This document shows, in pieces, positions 52,310 through 61,288 of a stretch of 64,000 nt of DNA. The notes beneath the pieces are model-generated. The model was not told where the DNA came from. It saw nothing but the letters and a program-made list of their open reading frames with translations, and searched no databases. Origin of the DNA: Flammeovirgaceae bacterium 311 (lineage in GTDB: Bacteria; Bacteroidota; Bacteroidia; Cytophagales; Cyclobacteriaceae); NCBI GenBank assembly GCA_000597885.1, contig CP004371.1:1488001-1552000 (forward strand), read 5' to 3'. Made by a program: the position numbers and the translations under genes. Within the stretch, counting starts at the first letter, position 1, and each line of letters starts with the position of its first letter.

Positions 52310-53563
52310 ATGAATTTGCCACTTGCAGAGATAATCACCATCGGAGACGAAATCCTGTATGGCCAGATTACAGACACTAACTTCCAGTGGATCAGCCAAC
52401 AACTGGGGCTTGCAGGCTTTAAAGTAGTCAGAAAAACTTCTGTGGGTGATATACGGGAAGAAATCCTGTCAGCTTTTGCCGAGGCAGAAAAAAGAGCAGA
52501 TGCCATTATAATTACCGGCGGCCTTGGACCTACTGCCGATGACCTTACCCGCCCGGTGATGGCTGAGTATTTTGGCACAAGTTTAAGCATGCATGCAGCA
52601 ACCCTGGAGCACATTCGGCAGCTGTTTGATAAAAGAGGCTTTAACTTCACAGAACGCAACCAGTTGCAGGCCATGCTCCCGGAAAGCTGCACCCCTATTA
52701 CCAACAACTGGGGCACTGCTGCAGGCATGTGGTTTGAGCGGGAGGGAAAAATATTTATTTCAATGCCTGGTGTGCCGCATGAAATGAAAAACATGATGGA
52801 GCACAGCATACTGCCCCTGCTGAAGCAATATTTCAAAACACAGGTGCTCCACCACCGCACCATCAAAACATCTGGCATAGGCGAATCCTGGCTGGCCGAT
52901 GAAGTAAAAGAGTGGGAAGAAGCGCTGCCGCAGCACATAAAGCTTGCTTACCTGCCCCACCTGGGCATGGTAGACCTGCGCCTTACCGCCACCGGTACCC
53001 GGCTGGAGACACTAGAGCAGGAAGCAGAGGAGCAGATCAAAAAAGTGCTGCCGCGAATTGGCAGGTATGTGTATGGCTACGATACCGACACCCTCCCTTT
53101 TGCCATTGGCAATAAATTAAAAGAGAAAAAACTTACCATTGCTACGGCCGAAAGCTGTTCTACAGGTTTTATTGCTTACTCACTAGCTTCGGTGCCCGGT
53201 AGCTCTGCTTATTACCAGGGCAGCATTATTGCCTACCAGAACAGGCTAAAGACTAAGCTGTTACAGGTAGCAGAGGAAACCCTCCAAACCTATGGTGCTG
53301 TGAGTGAAGAGACCGTTCGGGAAATGGCCAGTGGGGTTAGGGAGCAATTAAATACAGATATCGGTATTTCTGCCAGCGGCATTGCCGGACCAACAGGAGG
53401 AACGCCGGATAAGCCCGTGGGCCTGATATGGATAGCAGTGGCAGGGCCTGCCAGTACACGTACTAAAAAGCTTCAGCTTACCCAGGACAGAGACCTGAAC
53501 ATACGTTATACAGCCGCTTATTTACTAACACTATTGTGGCAAACTTTAAACGAAATCGATTGA
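52310..53563 (+). CDS. cinA: CinA-family nicotinamide-nucleotide amidohydrolase-related protein
   Basis: About 417 residues from the ATG at 52310 (MNLPLAEIITIGDEILYGQ); an upstream start at 52211 would overlap the divergent gene and add unrelated residues. The N-terminal MoCF-like (COG1058) domain (about 1-170) has GDEILYGQITDTN and GGLGPTADDLTRP; the C-terminal CinA deamidase domain (about 265-417) has TIATAESCSTGF, YYQGSIIAYQNRLKT and SASGIAGPTGGTPDKPVG. It is expected to salvage NMN to nicotinate mononucleotide and to hydrolyse ADP-ribose. Length is full. A promoter for the following gene overlaps its stop codon. Confidence 0.93.
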   Translation: MNLPLAEIITIGDEILYGQITDTNFQWISQQLGLAGFKVVRKTSVGDIREEILSAFAEAEKRADAIIITGGLGPTADDLTRPVMAEYFGTSLSMHAATLEHIRQLFDKRGFNFTERNQLQAMLPESCTPITNNWGTAAGMWFEREGKIFISMPGVPHEMKNMMEHSILPLLKQYFKTQVLHHRTIKTSGIGESWLADEVKEWEEALPQHIKLAYLPHLGMVDLRLTATGTRLETLEQEAEEQIKKVLPRIGRYVYGYDTDTLPFAIGNKLKEKKLTIATAESCSTGFIAYSLASVPGSSAYYQGSIIAYQNRLKTKLLQVAEETLQTYGAVSEETVREMASGVREQLNTDIGISASGIAGPTGGTPDKPVGLIWIAVAGPASTRTKKLQLTQDRDLNIRYTAAYLLTLLWQTLNEID

Positions 53564-53588
53564 AAATTAGTGAAAAACAGTATTTTTG
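53560..53588 (+). promoter_or_regulatory. Predicted promoter of the E2 acyltransferase gene
   Basis: TTG at 53560-53562 (across the cinA stop), 18 bases, then TATTTTTG at 53581-53588, an exact TAnnTTTG. It predicts a 5' untranslated region of about 130 bases before the ATG at 53726. The region between is A/T-rich and shows no clear structure. Confidence 0.5.
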
Positions 53589-53725
53589 TACAGGTAGTTA
53601 GATTTTATATATTACAAAAACAGAATAATATCCAGTTCTTTTTTGTGAAATGTATTGATTAATGATCTATTTTTAAGGATATACCAAATAAAATTTTATC
53701 CTCTTAGCTTTTAACAAAGACACGC

Positions 53726-55057
53726 ATGGCAAGAGTAGAAATGGTGATGCCCAAGATGGGCGAAAGCATCATGGAAGGCACCATCCTCTCCTGGTTAAAA
53801 AAGGAAGGAGATCCTATCGAGCAGGACGAATCTGTACTGGAGGTAGCAACCGATAAGGTAGACACTGAAGTACCTGCCACACACGGTGGTGTACTTGAAA
53901 AAATTCTGGCTAAAGAGGGCGAAGTCGTACAGGTGGGCTCTCCTATTGCCATTATCAATACCAATGGTACAGCCAGTGCAGATGCTTCTCCTGCAGCAGT
54001 TACAGCGACACCTGTAGCGTCAACAGCTCCTGAACAGACCGCCAGCCCCACCCCGTCTGTAGCTAATACTGAAAACCAGATACCCTCCGGCGAACGTTTT
54101 TATTCTCCACTTGTACTCAATATAGCAAGGCAGGAAGGCATACCCATGCAGGAGCTGGAAAACCTGCCTGGCACAGGCAAAGAAGGCCGTGTTACTAAAA
54201 AAGATATCCTTGCTTTTGTAGAACAGCGGGAGGCACAGCCTCAGGCATCGGCACAGGCTGCTGCCCCACAGCAGCAACCGGCACAGGCAGGCTCTGTTAC
54301 CGCTGCACAGGCTCCGGCAGCACCAAAAGTTTCTATCTCTATCGGTGCCAACGATGAGATTATTGAAATGGACCGCATGCGCCGCATGATTGCTGAGCGC
54401 ATGGTTGATTCCAAGCGCATTTCGCCACACGTTACTTCTTTTGTGGAAGCCGATGTTACCAACATAGTGATCTGGCGGAACCGCATGAAGAATGAGTTCA
54501 AGAAGCGCGATGCCGGCAACCTTACATTCACCCCTATCTTTATCGAAGCAGTAGTGCGGGCAATCAAGGATTACCCTATGATCAATGTTTCGGTAGATGG
54601 CACCAACATCATCAAGCGCAGAGACATCAACATAGGCCTGGCCGTAGCCCTGCCTAGCGGCAACCTGATTGTACCGGTAATCCACCAGGCCGACCAGCTG
54701 AACCTGCTGGGTTTATCGAATAAAGTGAACGATCTTGCTAAAAGAGCACGTGATAATAAGCTCAAGCCGGATGAGCTTGCCGGCGGTACCTTTACTGTTT
54801 CTAATGTAGGTTCTTTTGGCAACGTTATGGGAACTCCTATAATTCTGCAGCCACAGGTAGCCATTCTGGCCCTGGGCGCTGTTCAGAAAAAGCCGGCAGT
54901 ACTGGAAACTGAACATGGCGATGTAATTGCCATCAGGCATAAAATGTTCCTCTCCCACTCTTATGATCATCGCGTGGTAGATGGATCTCTGGGTGGTATG
55001 TTTGTACGCAGGGTTGCCGATTACCTGGAACGATTTGATATCAATCGCCCTATATAA
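53726..55057 (+). CDS. Dihydrolipoamide acyltransferase (E2) of a 2-oxo acid dehydrogenase
   Basis: A 443-residue E2 component. One N-terminal lipoyl domain with Lys44 in VATDKVDTEVP, an Ala/Pro/Thr linker, an E3/E1-binding domain (YSPLVLNIARQEGIPMQELE and GTGKEGRVTKKDILAFVE, about 125-165), a second Ala/Gln/Pro linker, and the acyltransferase core ending in the catalytic SHSYDHRVVDGSLGG (His about 417). One lipoyl domain suits branched-chain or 2-oxoglutarate complexes better than pyruvate dehydrogenase, but the substrate is open. Neither E1 nor E3 genes flank it. A terminator follows. Confidence 0.92.
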   Translation: MARVEMVMPKMGESIMEGTILSWLKKEGDPIEQDESVLEVATDKVDTEVPATHGGVLEKILAKEGEVVQVGSPIAIINTNGTASADASPAAVTATPVASTAPEQTASPTPSVANTENQIPSGERFYSPLVLNIARQEGIPMQELENLPGTGKEGRVTKKDILAFVEQREAQPQASAQAAAPQQQPAQAGSVTAAQAPAAPKVSISIGANDEIIEMDRMRRMIAERMVDSKRISPHVTSFVEADVTNIVIWRNRMKNEFKKRDAGNLTFTPIFIEAVVRAIKDYPMINVSVDGTNIIKRRDINIGLAVALPSGNLIVPVIHQADQLNLLGLSNKVNDLAKRARDNKLKPDELAGGTFTVSNVGSFGNVMGTPIILQPQVAILALGAVQKKPAVLETEHGDVIAIRHKMFLSHSYDHRVVDGSLGGMFVRRVADYLERFDINRPI

Positions 55058-55078
55058 ACTTCGTTCACCAAAAATTAT

Positions 55079-55101
55079 AGCCCCTTACGGGGCTTTTTTT
55101 T
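55079..55101 (+). terminator. Terminator after the E2 gene
   Basis: AGCCCC (55079-55084) pairs with GGGGCT (55089-55094) around TTAC, followed by T8. A second possible stem (TTTTTTGGCTT with AAGCCAAAAAA, about 55095-55144) lies directly behind it and could reinforce termination. Confidence 0.88.
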
Positions 55102-55297
55102 GGCTTTTTATCTGGCATCTCCTGATGGTAATAAGCCAAAAAAGAGCTTTTTGATAAATTTCAGTACACATGATGCAACGGCGTTGCTATCAGTAAGTTA
55201 TTCCTGCAAATTTATTGTTACTTTATCGCTGCTTTTAGACCTACTTCTACAAAAATTGATATTTTTGTAATTGTCAAATTAAATACCTCCGCTTAAA

Positions 55298-57268
55298 ATG
55301 AGGCGACTCTGGCTGTATACTTTGGTTATGTGCTTGCCGTACTGGCTGGGAGCTACTCCTGTGGATAGCCTACAGCTGGCGTTTAGCAAAGCTACCAATG
55401 ACAGTGTACGCCTCCACCTTCTCAATGAATTAACCCATCATACGGCAGATCAGAACCCGCACCTCTCCATTGAATATGCACACCAGACCATTCATCTGGC
55501 CGAAAAACTTAACAGTACTTCCATAAAAAGAGAGGGAATTCATATTCTTGGCCTGAACCACTACCGGCTTGGCAATTACGACAAAACGCTGGAGTATTTC
55601 AGACAGGTGCTCCGGATGTTTGAAGAAGAACACGATATCAAAGGCATTGCGCGGCTGCACAACAACATAGGCATTATCTATGATGAACTAAACCAGTACG
55701 AAAAAGCACTTTCATATTATCACAAGGCCCTGGAAGTAAAACGCCTGCTGGGCGATAGCAGCGAAGTTGCCAGCACCCTCAGCAATATTGGCTTCGCCTA
55801 TCAGAAAATGGGTTTGCCCGATAAAGCCTATGCTTATCTGATGCAGGCACTCAGCATTGACCAAAGCATTGGGAACAGCAATGGGCTTATTTATACCTAT
55901 GAAAATCTTGGCCGCCTTTACGATGGCTTGAACAAGGCAGACTCTGCGCTTTATTTTTATAACAAGAGCCTAAGCCTGCTGGAGGGAACCGGCAGCCAGT
56001 ATGAGCTTGCAGCGGTACTGCAAAGTATCGGTTACGTATACCTGAAGCAGAAATCAACCGCAGAGGCACGCAAAGCATTTGAGCAGGCAATTGAGCAGGC
56101 AGAAAAGGTAAAAGCTAAAAAAGTTGTAAAAGACTGTTACAAAGGAATTGCCGAAGCCTACCGACAGGAAAAAAACTGGATGCTCGCTTATGAGTATTTT
56201 AAGGAGTACGAAGATCTGAAGGATTCTATATTCAGCGAAGAAAATTTTCAGAAAATAAGCGATATAGAATCTAACTACCAGATTCAGCAAAGAGAAAAAG
56301 AAATAGAATTATTGCGGAAAGACGCCCGTATTCAGGAGCTTAACCTTTCCAGAAACGAAATGGTAAGCTATTACCTGTACAGCGGCCTCTTCCTGTTCTT
56401 TCTGATGATCCTGTTTCTTTACCAGCAGTATAAAACCAAAAACAACAGCAATACACTTCTTAAAAGGCGCAATAATGAAATTGCTTTCCGCAATGCAGAA
56501 ATTACAGACAGCATCCGTTATGCCAAAACCATACAGGAAGCCTTGCTGCCACAGGAATCGGTTCTGAAACAGATCTTCCCTGAGTCTTTTCTGTACTGCG
56601 AGGCCAGAGATATTCTGAATGGTGATTTTTTCTGGATCCATGAGCAGGATGACTTTGTGGTATGGGCTGTGGTAGACTGTACCGGCCATGGAGTTCCCGG
56701 AGCGCTGATGACGGTACTTGCCCAAAACCTCTTAAGCCAGATAGTTACTTCTAAAAATAAGATTGAGCCTGCAGAGATACTGGCAGAATTACACATCAGC
56801 CTGCGTCATAATATGCAAAAAGGGCTGCAGGAAGAGCTTCCGCATGGCATGGACCTGGGCATATGCCTGTATGGCCGCAGCAGTGGTCAATTGATGTATG
56901 CCGGTGCCCGCAGGCCGCTATATGTGCTGGAAGATAATGAGCTGAAAGTATATCAAACCTCAAATCCTACTGTAGGGAATACCTATGCGCAGGTTACTGA
57001 TTTCCGCCAACTCACCTTACATCCGAAAGCCGGTAGCTGTGTGTATATTTTTACAGATGGCATAACAGATCAGTTTGGGGGACCTCAAAACAAAAAATTC
57101 CTGCACAACCGCCTGCAGGAGCTCGTCAGGTCTATGAAGGGTAAAAGCATGAAAGAACAGAAGGATATCCTTACCCGCGGCATTCAGGACTGGCGCCAAC
57201 AGGAGGAACAAACCGATGATAACCTGATGCTGGGCATATGCCTTCCGGGTCCGGCTGATGCTCAGTAA
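55298..57268 (+). CDS. TPR-sensor SpoIIE-type protein phosphatase
   Basis: A 656-residue membrane protein: signal-like N terminus (about 1-20), about six tetratricopeptide repeats (residues 40-310; LGLNHYRLGNYDKTLEYFRQ, LHNNIGIIYDELNQYEKALS, YENLGRLYDGLNKADSALYF, LQSIGYVYLKQKSTAEARKA), a coiled coil (about 315-350), one transmembrane helix (YLYSGLFLFFLMILFLY, about 355-372), and a cytosolic PP2C/SpoIIE domain (about 400-650) with DILNGDFFW, VVDCTGHGVPGALM, FTDGITDQFGG and TDDNLMLGI for metal binding. So a periplasmic TPR region would feed a cytosolic phosphatase, as in partner-switching anti-sigma control. No anti-sigma partner is adjacent. TATTTTTG lies at 55260-55267, without a clear TTG. 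Confidence 0.9.
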   Translation: MRRLWLYTLVMCLPYWLGATPVDSLQLAFSKATNDSVRLHLLNELTHHTADQNPHLSIEYAHQTIHLAEKLNSTSIKREGIHILGLNHYRLGNYDKTLEYFRQVLRMFEEEHDIKGIARLHNNIGIIYDELNQYEKALSYYHKALEVKRLLGDSSEVASTLSNIGFAYQKMGLPDKAYAYLMQALSIDQSIGNSNGLIYTYENLGRLYDGLNKADSALYFYNKSLSLLEGTGSQYELAAVLQSIGYVYLKQKSTAEARKAFEQAIEQAEKVKAKKVVKDCYKGIAEAYRQEKNWMLAYEYFKEYEDLKDSIFSEENFQKISDIESNYQIQQREKEIELLRKDARIQELNLSRNEMVSYYLYSGLFLFFLMILFLYQQYKTKNNSNTLLKRRNNEIAFRNAEITDSIRYAKTIQEALLPQESVLKQIFPESFLYCEARDILNGDFFWIHEQDDFVVWAVVDCTGHGVPGALMTVLAQNLLSQIVTSKNKIEPAEILAELHISLRHNMQKGLQEELPHGMDLGICLYGRSSGQLMYAGARRPLYVLEDNELKVYQTSNPTVGNTYAQVTDFRQLTLHPKAGSCVYIFTDGITDQFGGPQNKKFLHNRLQELVRSMKGKSMKEQKDILTRGIQDWRQQEEQTDDNLMLGICLPGPADAQ

Positions 57269-57342
57269 GCTGCTGCCTCCAAGCTGCAGGCCCGGGCGAG
57301 GCGGAGGCTGCCCTTTCAAATCCCTCCCCCATCATCTCCTTA

Positions 57343-58665
57343 CTACCACTCTAACCAAACAGCCAGCAGCTCTTCTATTGCACTATACACACAGTGTAAT
57401 TCATCCTTACTGATAACGTAAGGTGGCATGAGGTAAAGCACGTTTCCCAGTGGCCGCAGCAGTATATCTTTCTCTAAAAAATACTGGTAAAGTCTGTTTC
57501 GCCTGGAATTGTGATAGGAAGTGCCCTCTGCTGTTTTCAGCTCAATTGCCAAGAGGGTTCCCCTGTAGCGTATCTCCTTCACAGCAACATGGTTTCCTGC
57601 CTTTTCAGCAAAAAGCCGGTGCTGCTCTGCAATCATCCGGAGTTGTGCTGTACAAGCCTCTGCCAGTATCAGCTCCAGGCTGGCAAGGGCTGCCGCGCAT
57701 GCCAGCGGGTTTGCCGTATAAGAGTGCCCGTGATAAAAAGTTTTACCAGGATCGGCTTCCCGGAATACACTGGCTACGGCTTCGGTACAGGCCGTTACAC
57801 CCAGGGGCATAAAGCCACCCGTAATACCTTTGCTCATACAGATCAGGTCAGGGGCCTCCTGCAGGTAATGGCAGGCAAAAAGCTTGCCTGTGCGGCCAAA
57901 ACCAGTCATTACCTCATCTGCAATACACAATACCCCTGCCGCATGAGCAAGCGCCATGAGTTTATCGAGCACCTCAGGCTGGTACATGCGCATGCCTGCA
58001 GAGCCCTGCACCAGTGGTTCAAAAATAAATGCAGCTGTATCTCCCTCTTTCAGGAGAGCCTTAAATGTTACAATGGTTTCTGCTTCTTTTCCATTCTGCG
58101 GAAATGGAATAAAATCAACCTTAAACAGATGTTCTTCAAACGGACGGTTAAAACCACCACGTTCACCAACAGCCATCGCACCAAAAGTATCGCCATGGTA
58201 GGCCCCCTCAATGGCTATTATCCTGGAACGGGGCTGCTGCTGGTTATACCAGTACTGCAATGCCATTTTTAGGGCCACCTCTACCGAGGTGCTGCCATTA
58301 TCGCTATAGAATAGCAGTTGCTGCTTTCCCGGGAGCAGCGGCAGCAGCTGTTCTGCCAGCTTAACGGCACCGGGGTGGGTGAATCCGGCAAAAATAACCT
58401 GCTCCAGGATTTGAGCCTGTTTTGCAATAGCACCGGCGATATGGGGGTTTGCATGCCCGTGCAGGTTTACCCACCAGGAGGAGATGCCATCCAGAATTTT
58501 CCTGCCGTCATCCGTAAAGAGCCAAACGCCCTCCCCTTTTACAACCGGCAGTACCGGCATGGACGGCACCGGCACCAGGGAGCTGAAGGGATGCCAGATA
58601 TGATCCTGATCCCTCTTTTGAAGATCAGCTGAGTTGTTGTCTGAGTTCTGTTGCATAATGATCAA
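57343..58665 (-). CDS. bioA: Adenosylmethionine-8-amino-7-oxononanoate aminotransferase
   Basis: A 440-residue class III PLP aminotransferase that makes 7,8-diaminopelargonate with S-adenosylmethionine as amino donor. Signatures: RDQDHIWHPFSSL at the N terminus, LDGISSWWVNLHGHANPHI, YSDNGSTSVEVALKMALQYW, IEGAYHGDTFGAMAVG, IADEVMTGFGRTG, and the PLP lysine in MSKGITGGFMPLG (about residue 280). The start is ATG at 58665 or 58656; either overlaps bioD by more than 30 bp, and no later start before the conserved region is good. It is the last gene of bioF-bioD-bioA. Confidence 0.96.
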   Translation of the reverse strand: MIIMQQNSDNNSADLQKRDQDHIWHPFSSLVPVPSMPVLPVVKGEGVWLFTDDGRKILDGISSWWVNLHGHANPHIAGAIAKQAQILEQVIFAGFTHPGAVKLAEQLLPLLPGKQQLLFYSDNGSTSVEVALKMALQYWYNQQQPRSRIIAIEGAYHGDTFGAMAVGERGGFNRPFEEHLFKVDFIPFPQNGKEAETIVTFKALLKEGDTAAFIFEPLVQGSAGMRMYQPEVLDKLMALAHAAGVLCIADEVMTGFGRTGKLFACHYLQEAPDLICMSKGITGGFMPLGVTACTEAVASVFREADPGKTFYHGHSYTANPLACAAALASLELILAEACTAQLRMIAEQHRLFAEKAGNHVAVKEIRYRGTLLAIELKTAEGTSYHNSRRNRLYQYFLEKDILLRPLGNVLYLMPPYVISKDELHCVYSAIEELLAVWLEW

Positions 58666-59230
58666 TTATGGATGGCGTGAGCGTACTGTGGGGCTGCAGG
58701 TGCAATAATTTCCTGTAACCTGTGTGGTGCAGAATAATCCTCTCACTCTCCGGATTGGCAAGCCCGTTAAAAATAATACCTGCAACCGGATATCCTCTTT
58801 GCTGCAGCAGGTGCCAGGTTAACAGGGTATGGTTAATGCTCCCCAGGTATAAATTAGCAACCAGCACCAGCTGTGCCCCAAAGCGGGGCTGCAGGTCGAT
58901 CATAAACTGCTGGTCATTCAGGGGCACCAGACAACCGCCGGCACCTTCAATTACCAGGCTGTTGCTGGTAAGGGGTAGCTGTATCAATTCCGGAACAATC
59001 CTCTTTCCCTCTGCGCTGGCGGCTGCATGCGGCGATGCAGGCATGCTGAACCTATAGGCTTCAGGATGAACCACCACCCCCGGACACAGTGCCCGAACCG
59101 TTTCAGCATCGGCTGGTGCGCCGCTTTGAATAGGTTTCCAGTAATCGGCACCTAATGCGCTGCATAAAACAGCACTCACTACTGTTTTACCGCTATCGGT
59201 ACCTATGGCTGTTACAAAATATCTGTTCAT
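58625..59230 (-). CDS. bioD: Dethiobiotin synthetase
   Basis: A 201-residue enzyme forming the ureido ring of dethiobiotin from diaminopelargonate, CO2 and ATP. The P-loop is GTDSGKTVVSAVL (about residues 9-21), then YWKPIQSGAP with the substrate-binding Lys and IEGAGGCLVPLND with the Glu/Gly motif. Length is a little short but complete. It starts at an ATG that overlaps the bioF stop by four bases (ATGA) and runs into bioA, so the three genes are tightly packed and coupled. Confidence 0.95.
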   Translation of the reverse strand: MNRYFVTAIGTDSGKTVVSAVLCSALGADYWKPIQSGAPADAETVRALCPGVVVHPEAYRFSMPASPHAAASAEGKRIVPELIQLPLTSNSLVIEGAGGCLVPLNDQQFMIDLQPRFGAQLVLVANLYLGSINHTLLTWHLLQQRGYPVAGIIFNGLANPESERIILHHTGYRKLLHLQPHSTLTPSIIDHYATELRQQLS

Positions 59231-60369
59231 GCCAGCAGCTTATGCAGGAGATTGACCAAACGCTCTATTTCATCAGGTGTATTATACTGATGCAGGCAGA
59301 TACGCAGGCGCTCCTCACCTTCCGGCACCGTAGGAGCAAGTATGGGCCATACCATAAACTGCTCTGCCTGCAGACTGCGTGCAACCTTTACCACCCGTTC
59401 ATTTCCTGGAATCAGCACTGCCTGTATGGCGGTGCGGCTTGGCAGGAGACTCTTTTGTAAAAAATCGTCTTTTTCTTTCAGCAGATCATGAAACAGCTGT
59501 ATGTTCCGCTCCAGTTGCTGCATGAGACCGGGGTGCTGCATTCTGTATCGAACTGCTTCCCTGATGCCCAGTACAGAGTGTGCCGGCAAGGCAGTTGTAT
59601 AAATAAAGGTGCGGGAGTAATTCAGCAAAAACCGGATCAGCACGTCCCTGCCTGCTACACAGGCACCATGTACGCCCATGGCCTTTCCAAAGGTATGAAT
59701 GCGGGCCAGCACTTCATCCTGCAGCCCTTTTTCCACACACAAACCAGCACCGCCCGGACCCCAGAGTCCTGTGCTATGGGCTTCATCCACTACCAAACCT
59801 GCACTATATTCTTTGCAAAGCTCAACCAGCGCAGCAAGTGGTGCTTCATCCCCATCCATAGAGTATACAGACTCTACCACTACTATTACCTGGCCCTGTG
59901 CCCGGCGTATTTTCTGCCGGAGATGGTCTATATCGTTATGTTTGAAGGAAAACCGCTGTGCCGGAGAAAGGCGGCAGCCATCTTTGATGCAGGCATGGGC
60001 CAGTTCATCATAGATCACAGTATCTCCACGCAGCAAGAGCGAAGAAAGTAATCCCTGGTTGGCTGCATAACCAGAGTTATAAAGCAGGCAAACCTCGGCG
60101 TGCAGGTAACGGGCCAGCTCCTGCTCTACGCTGTCTGCCAAAGCCATGTTTCCGGTAATCAGCCGGGAGCCGGTGGCGCCATGCAAAGAAGCCGGGTATT
60201 CGTCACAAGCTTCCCTGATGTTGCGTGAAAGCTGCTGAGATCTGGCAAGGCCCAGGTAATCATTAGAAGCAAAATCTATTTCTGGCAGCTGTTTTGGCAA
60301 ATAACGCAGGCCTGCTTCCTGCTCTCTGCGCAACAACTGCTGGTTCATTCTATTCAGGATCTGATACAT
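59227..60369 (-). CDS. bioF: 8-amino-7-oxononanoate synthase
   Basis: About 380 residues from the ATG at 60369 (MYQILNRMNQQLLRREQ). A TTG at 60378 lies in the promoter element and is rejected. The enzyme joins pimeloyl thioester and alanine. Motifs: DFASNDYLGLARS, GATGSRLITGNM, VESVYSMDGDEAPL, VVDEAHSTGLWGPGGAG, and the PLP lysine in HTFGKAMGVHGAC (about residue 231). Related alpha-oxoamine synthases are excluded mainly by context: bioD and bioA follow directly. No bioC or bioH lies nearby. Confidence 0.94.
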   Translation of the reverse strand: MYQILNRMNQQLLRREQEAGLRYLPKQLPEIDFASNDYLGLARSQQLSRNIREACDEYPASLHGATGSRLITGNMALADSVEQELARYLHAEVCLLYNSGYAANQGLLSSLLLRGDTVIYDELAHACIKDGCRLSPAQRFSFKHNDIDHLRQKIRRAQGQVIVVVESVYSMDGDEAPLAALVELCKEYSAGLVVDEAHSTGLWGPGGAGLCVEKGLQDEVLARIHTFGKAMGVHGACVAGRDVLIRFLLNYSRTFIYTTALPAHSVLGIREAVRYRMQHPGLMQQLERNIQLFHDLLKEKDDFLQKSLLPSRTAIQAVLIPGNERVVKVARSLQAEQFMVWPILAPTVPEGEERLRICLHQYNTPDEIERLVNLLHKLLA

Positions 60370-60375
60370 AAGTTG

Positions 60376-60407
60376 CAAACTTAGCAGGGTCTGGCACAGA
60401 ATGGCAA
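60376..60407 (-). promoter_or_regulatory. Predicted bioF-bioD-bioA promoter
   Basis: On the minus strand TTG (60407-60405), 21 bases, then TAAGTTTG (60383-60376), an exact TAnnTTTG. The bioF ATG starts at 60369, six bases beyond, so the predicted transcript has a leader of about three bases. I see no BirA-type operator palindrome. Confidence 0.65.
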
Positions 60408-60469
60408 GTTTTTTGCGTTAAGCCTTTACATCAATGTCTTGTTTTTTTTATACCATTAATCTAAGTGCC

Positions 60470-61090
60470 ATGAAAAACATTTTTTTAGTGATTTCGCTCG
60501 TGTGCCTGCCATTCCTGGCTTCGGCCCAACTTGGAATTAAGGCAGGTGCCAACCTGGGTGTTGCGCAGGTAGAAGACCGCGATGTAGACTGGGATAATGA
60601 CGGCGTAACTGTAGGAATGCATGCCGGTACCTTTGTTCGTATGAACCTTGGCAGAATTTACCTGCAGCCCGAAGCTTATTATACCTTTGCACAGGCACAA
60701 CTGCGCAATCATGATATAGATGCCAATAAGTTATCGGTAGATTTTCACCGCCTGGATGTACCGGTTTTGCTTGGTTACAGAATAACTGACCACTTCAGAA
60801 TCAATGCAGGACCTTTTGCAAGTGTAAACATACGCGCCAATGCCTCGGGTGCCGAAAGAGATTGGAACAGTGAGGTAGATGATTATTACAATCGCACACA
60901 ATTTGGCTGGCAGGCAGGCATTGGCTTTGATATCTGGCGTTTTACGCTGGATACCCGCTACGAAACTACTGTAGGCAATCTTCGTGATTTTGATTTCAGT
61001 AACTCTACCTGGGACACCTATCTTCCTGACGAGCAAAAACAAAGGCAAATTGTTGTAAGCCTTGGATACAGATTTGGTAAGGCCAGGTAG
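60470..61090 (+). CDS. PorT-family outer-membrane beta-barrel protein
   Basis: About 206 residues from the ATG at 60470 (MKNIFLVISLVCLPFLASAQ, signal peptide); an upstream start at 60434 would spoil the signal. The mature chain begins LGIKAGANLGVAQVED and shows the eight-strand pattern of the outer_membrane_beta-barrel/PorT group: GMHAGTFVRMNLGRIYLQPE, FHRLDVPVLLGYRITDHF, INAGPFASVNIRAN, FGWQAGIGFDIWRFTLDTRY, and a final strand IVVSLGYRFGKAR. Probably an outer-membrane protein of unknown function. It separates bioFDA from bioB and is transcribed away from bioFDA. Confidence 0.85.
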   Translation: MKNIFLVISLVCLPFLASAQLGIKAGANLGVAQVEDRDVDWDNDGVTVGMHAGTFVRMNLGRIYLQPEAYYTFAQAQLRNHDIDANKLSVDFHRLDVPVLLGYRITDHFRINAGPFASVNIRANASGAERDWNSEVDDYYNRTQFGWQAGIGFDIWRFTLDTRYETTVGNLRDFDFSNSTWDTYLPDEQKQRQIVVSLGYRFGKAR

Positions 61091-61155
61091 GTAAATTGGA
61101 GCATGATCTTTTAAAGTGAACAATACCAAACTTATGAGAAGCTAATATTTTATGT

Positions 61156-61195
61156 ATTAAAACGGCCTCTGGAGATCTCCAGAGGCCGTTTTAAT
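61156..61195. terminator. Terminator formed by a perfect 40-bp palindrome
   Basis: Two 20-base arms without a spacer: ATTAAAACGGCCTCTGGAGA (61156-61175) and its exact reverse complement (61176-61195). In RNA the stem would be about 18 pairs with a tight loop. It ends in TTTTAATTA and follows the barrel gene's stop by 65 bases; it is symmetric, so it can also work on the minus strand beyond bioB. Confidence 0.85.
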
Positions 61196-61288
61196 TAGCA
61201 GTACAGTCTTTGCGATGGAGCGGAGCAGAAGAATTGGATCACCGAAGCGGCAATCTAGAACCTGCCCTTTGAACTTCAGACAACCCTG

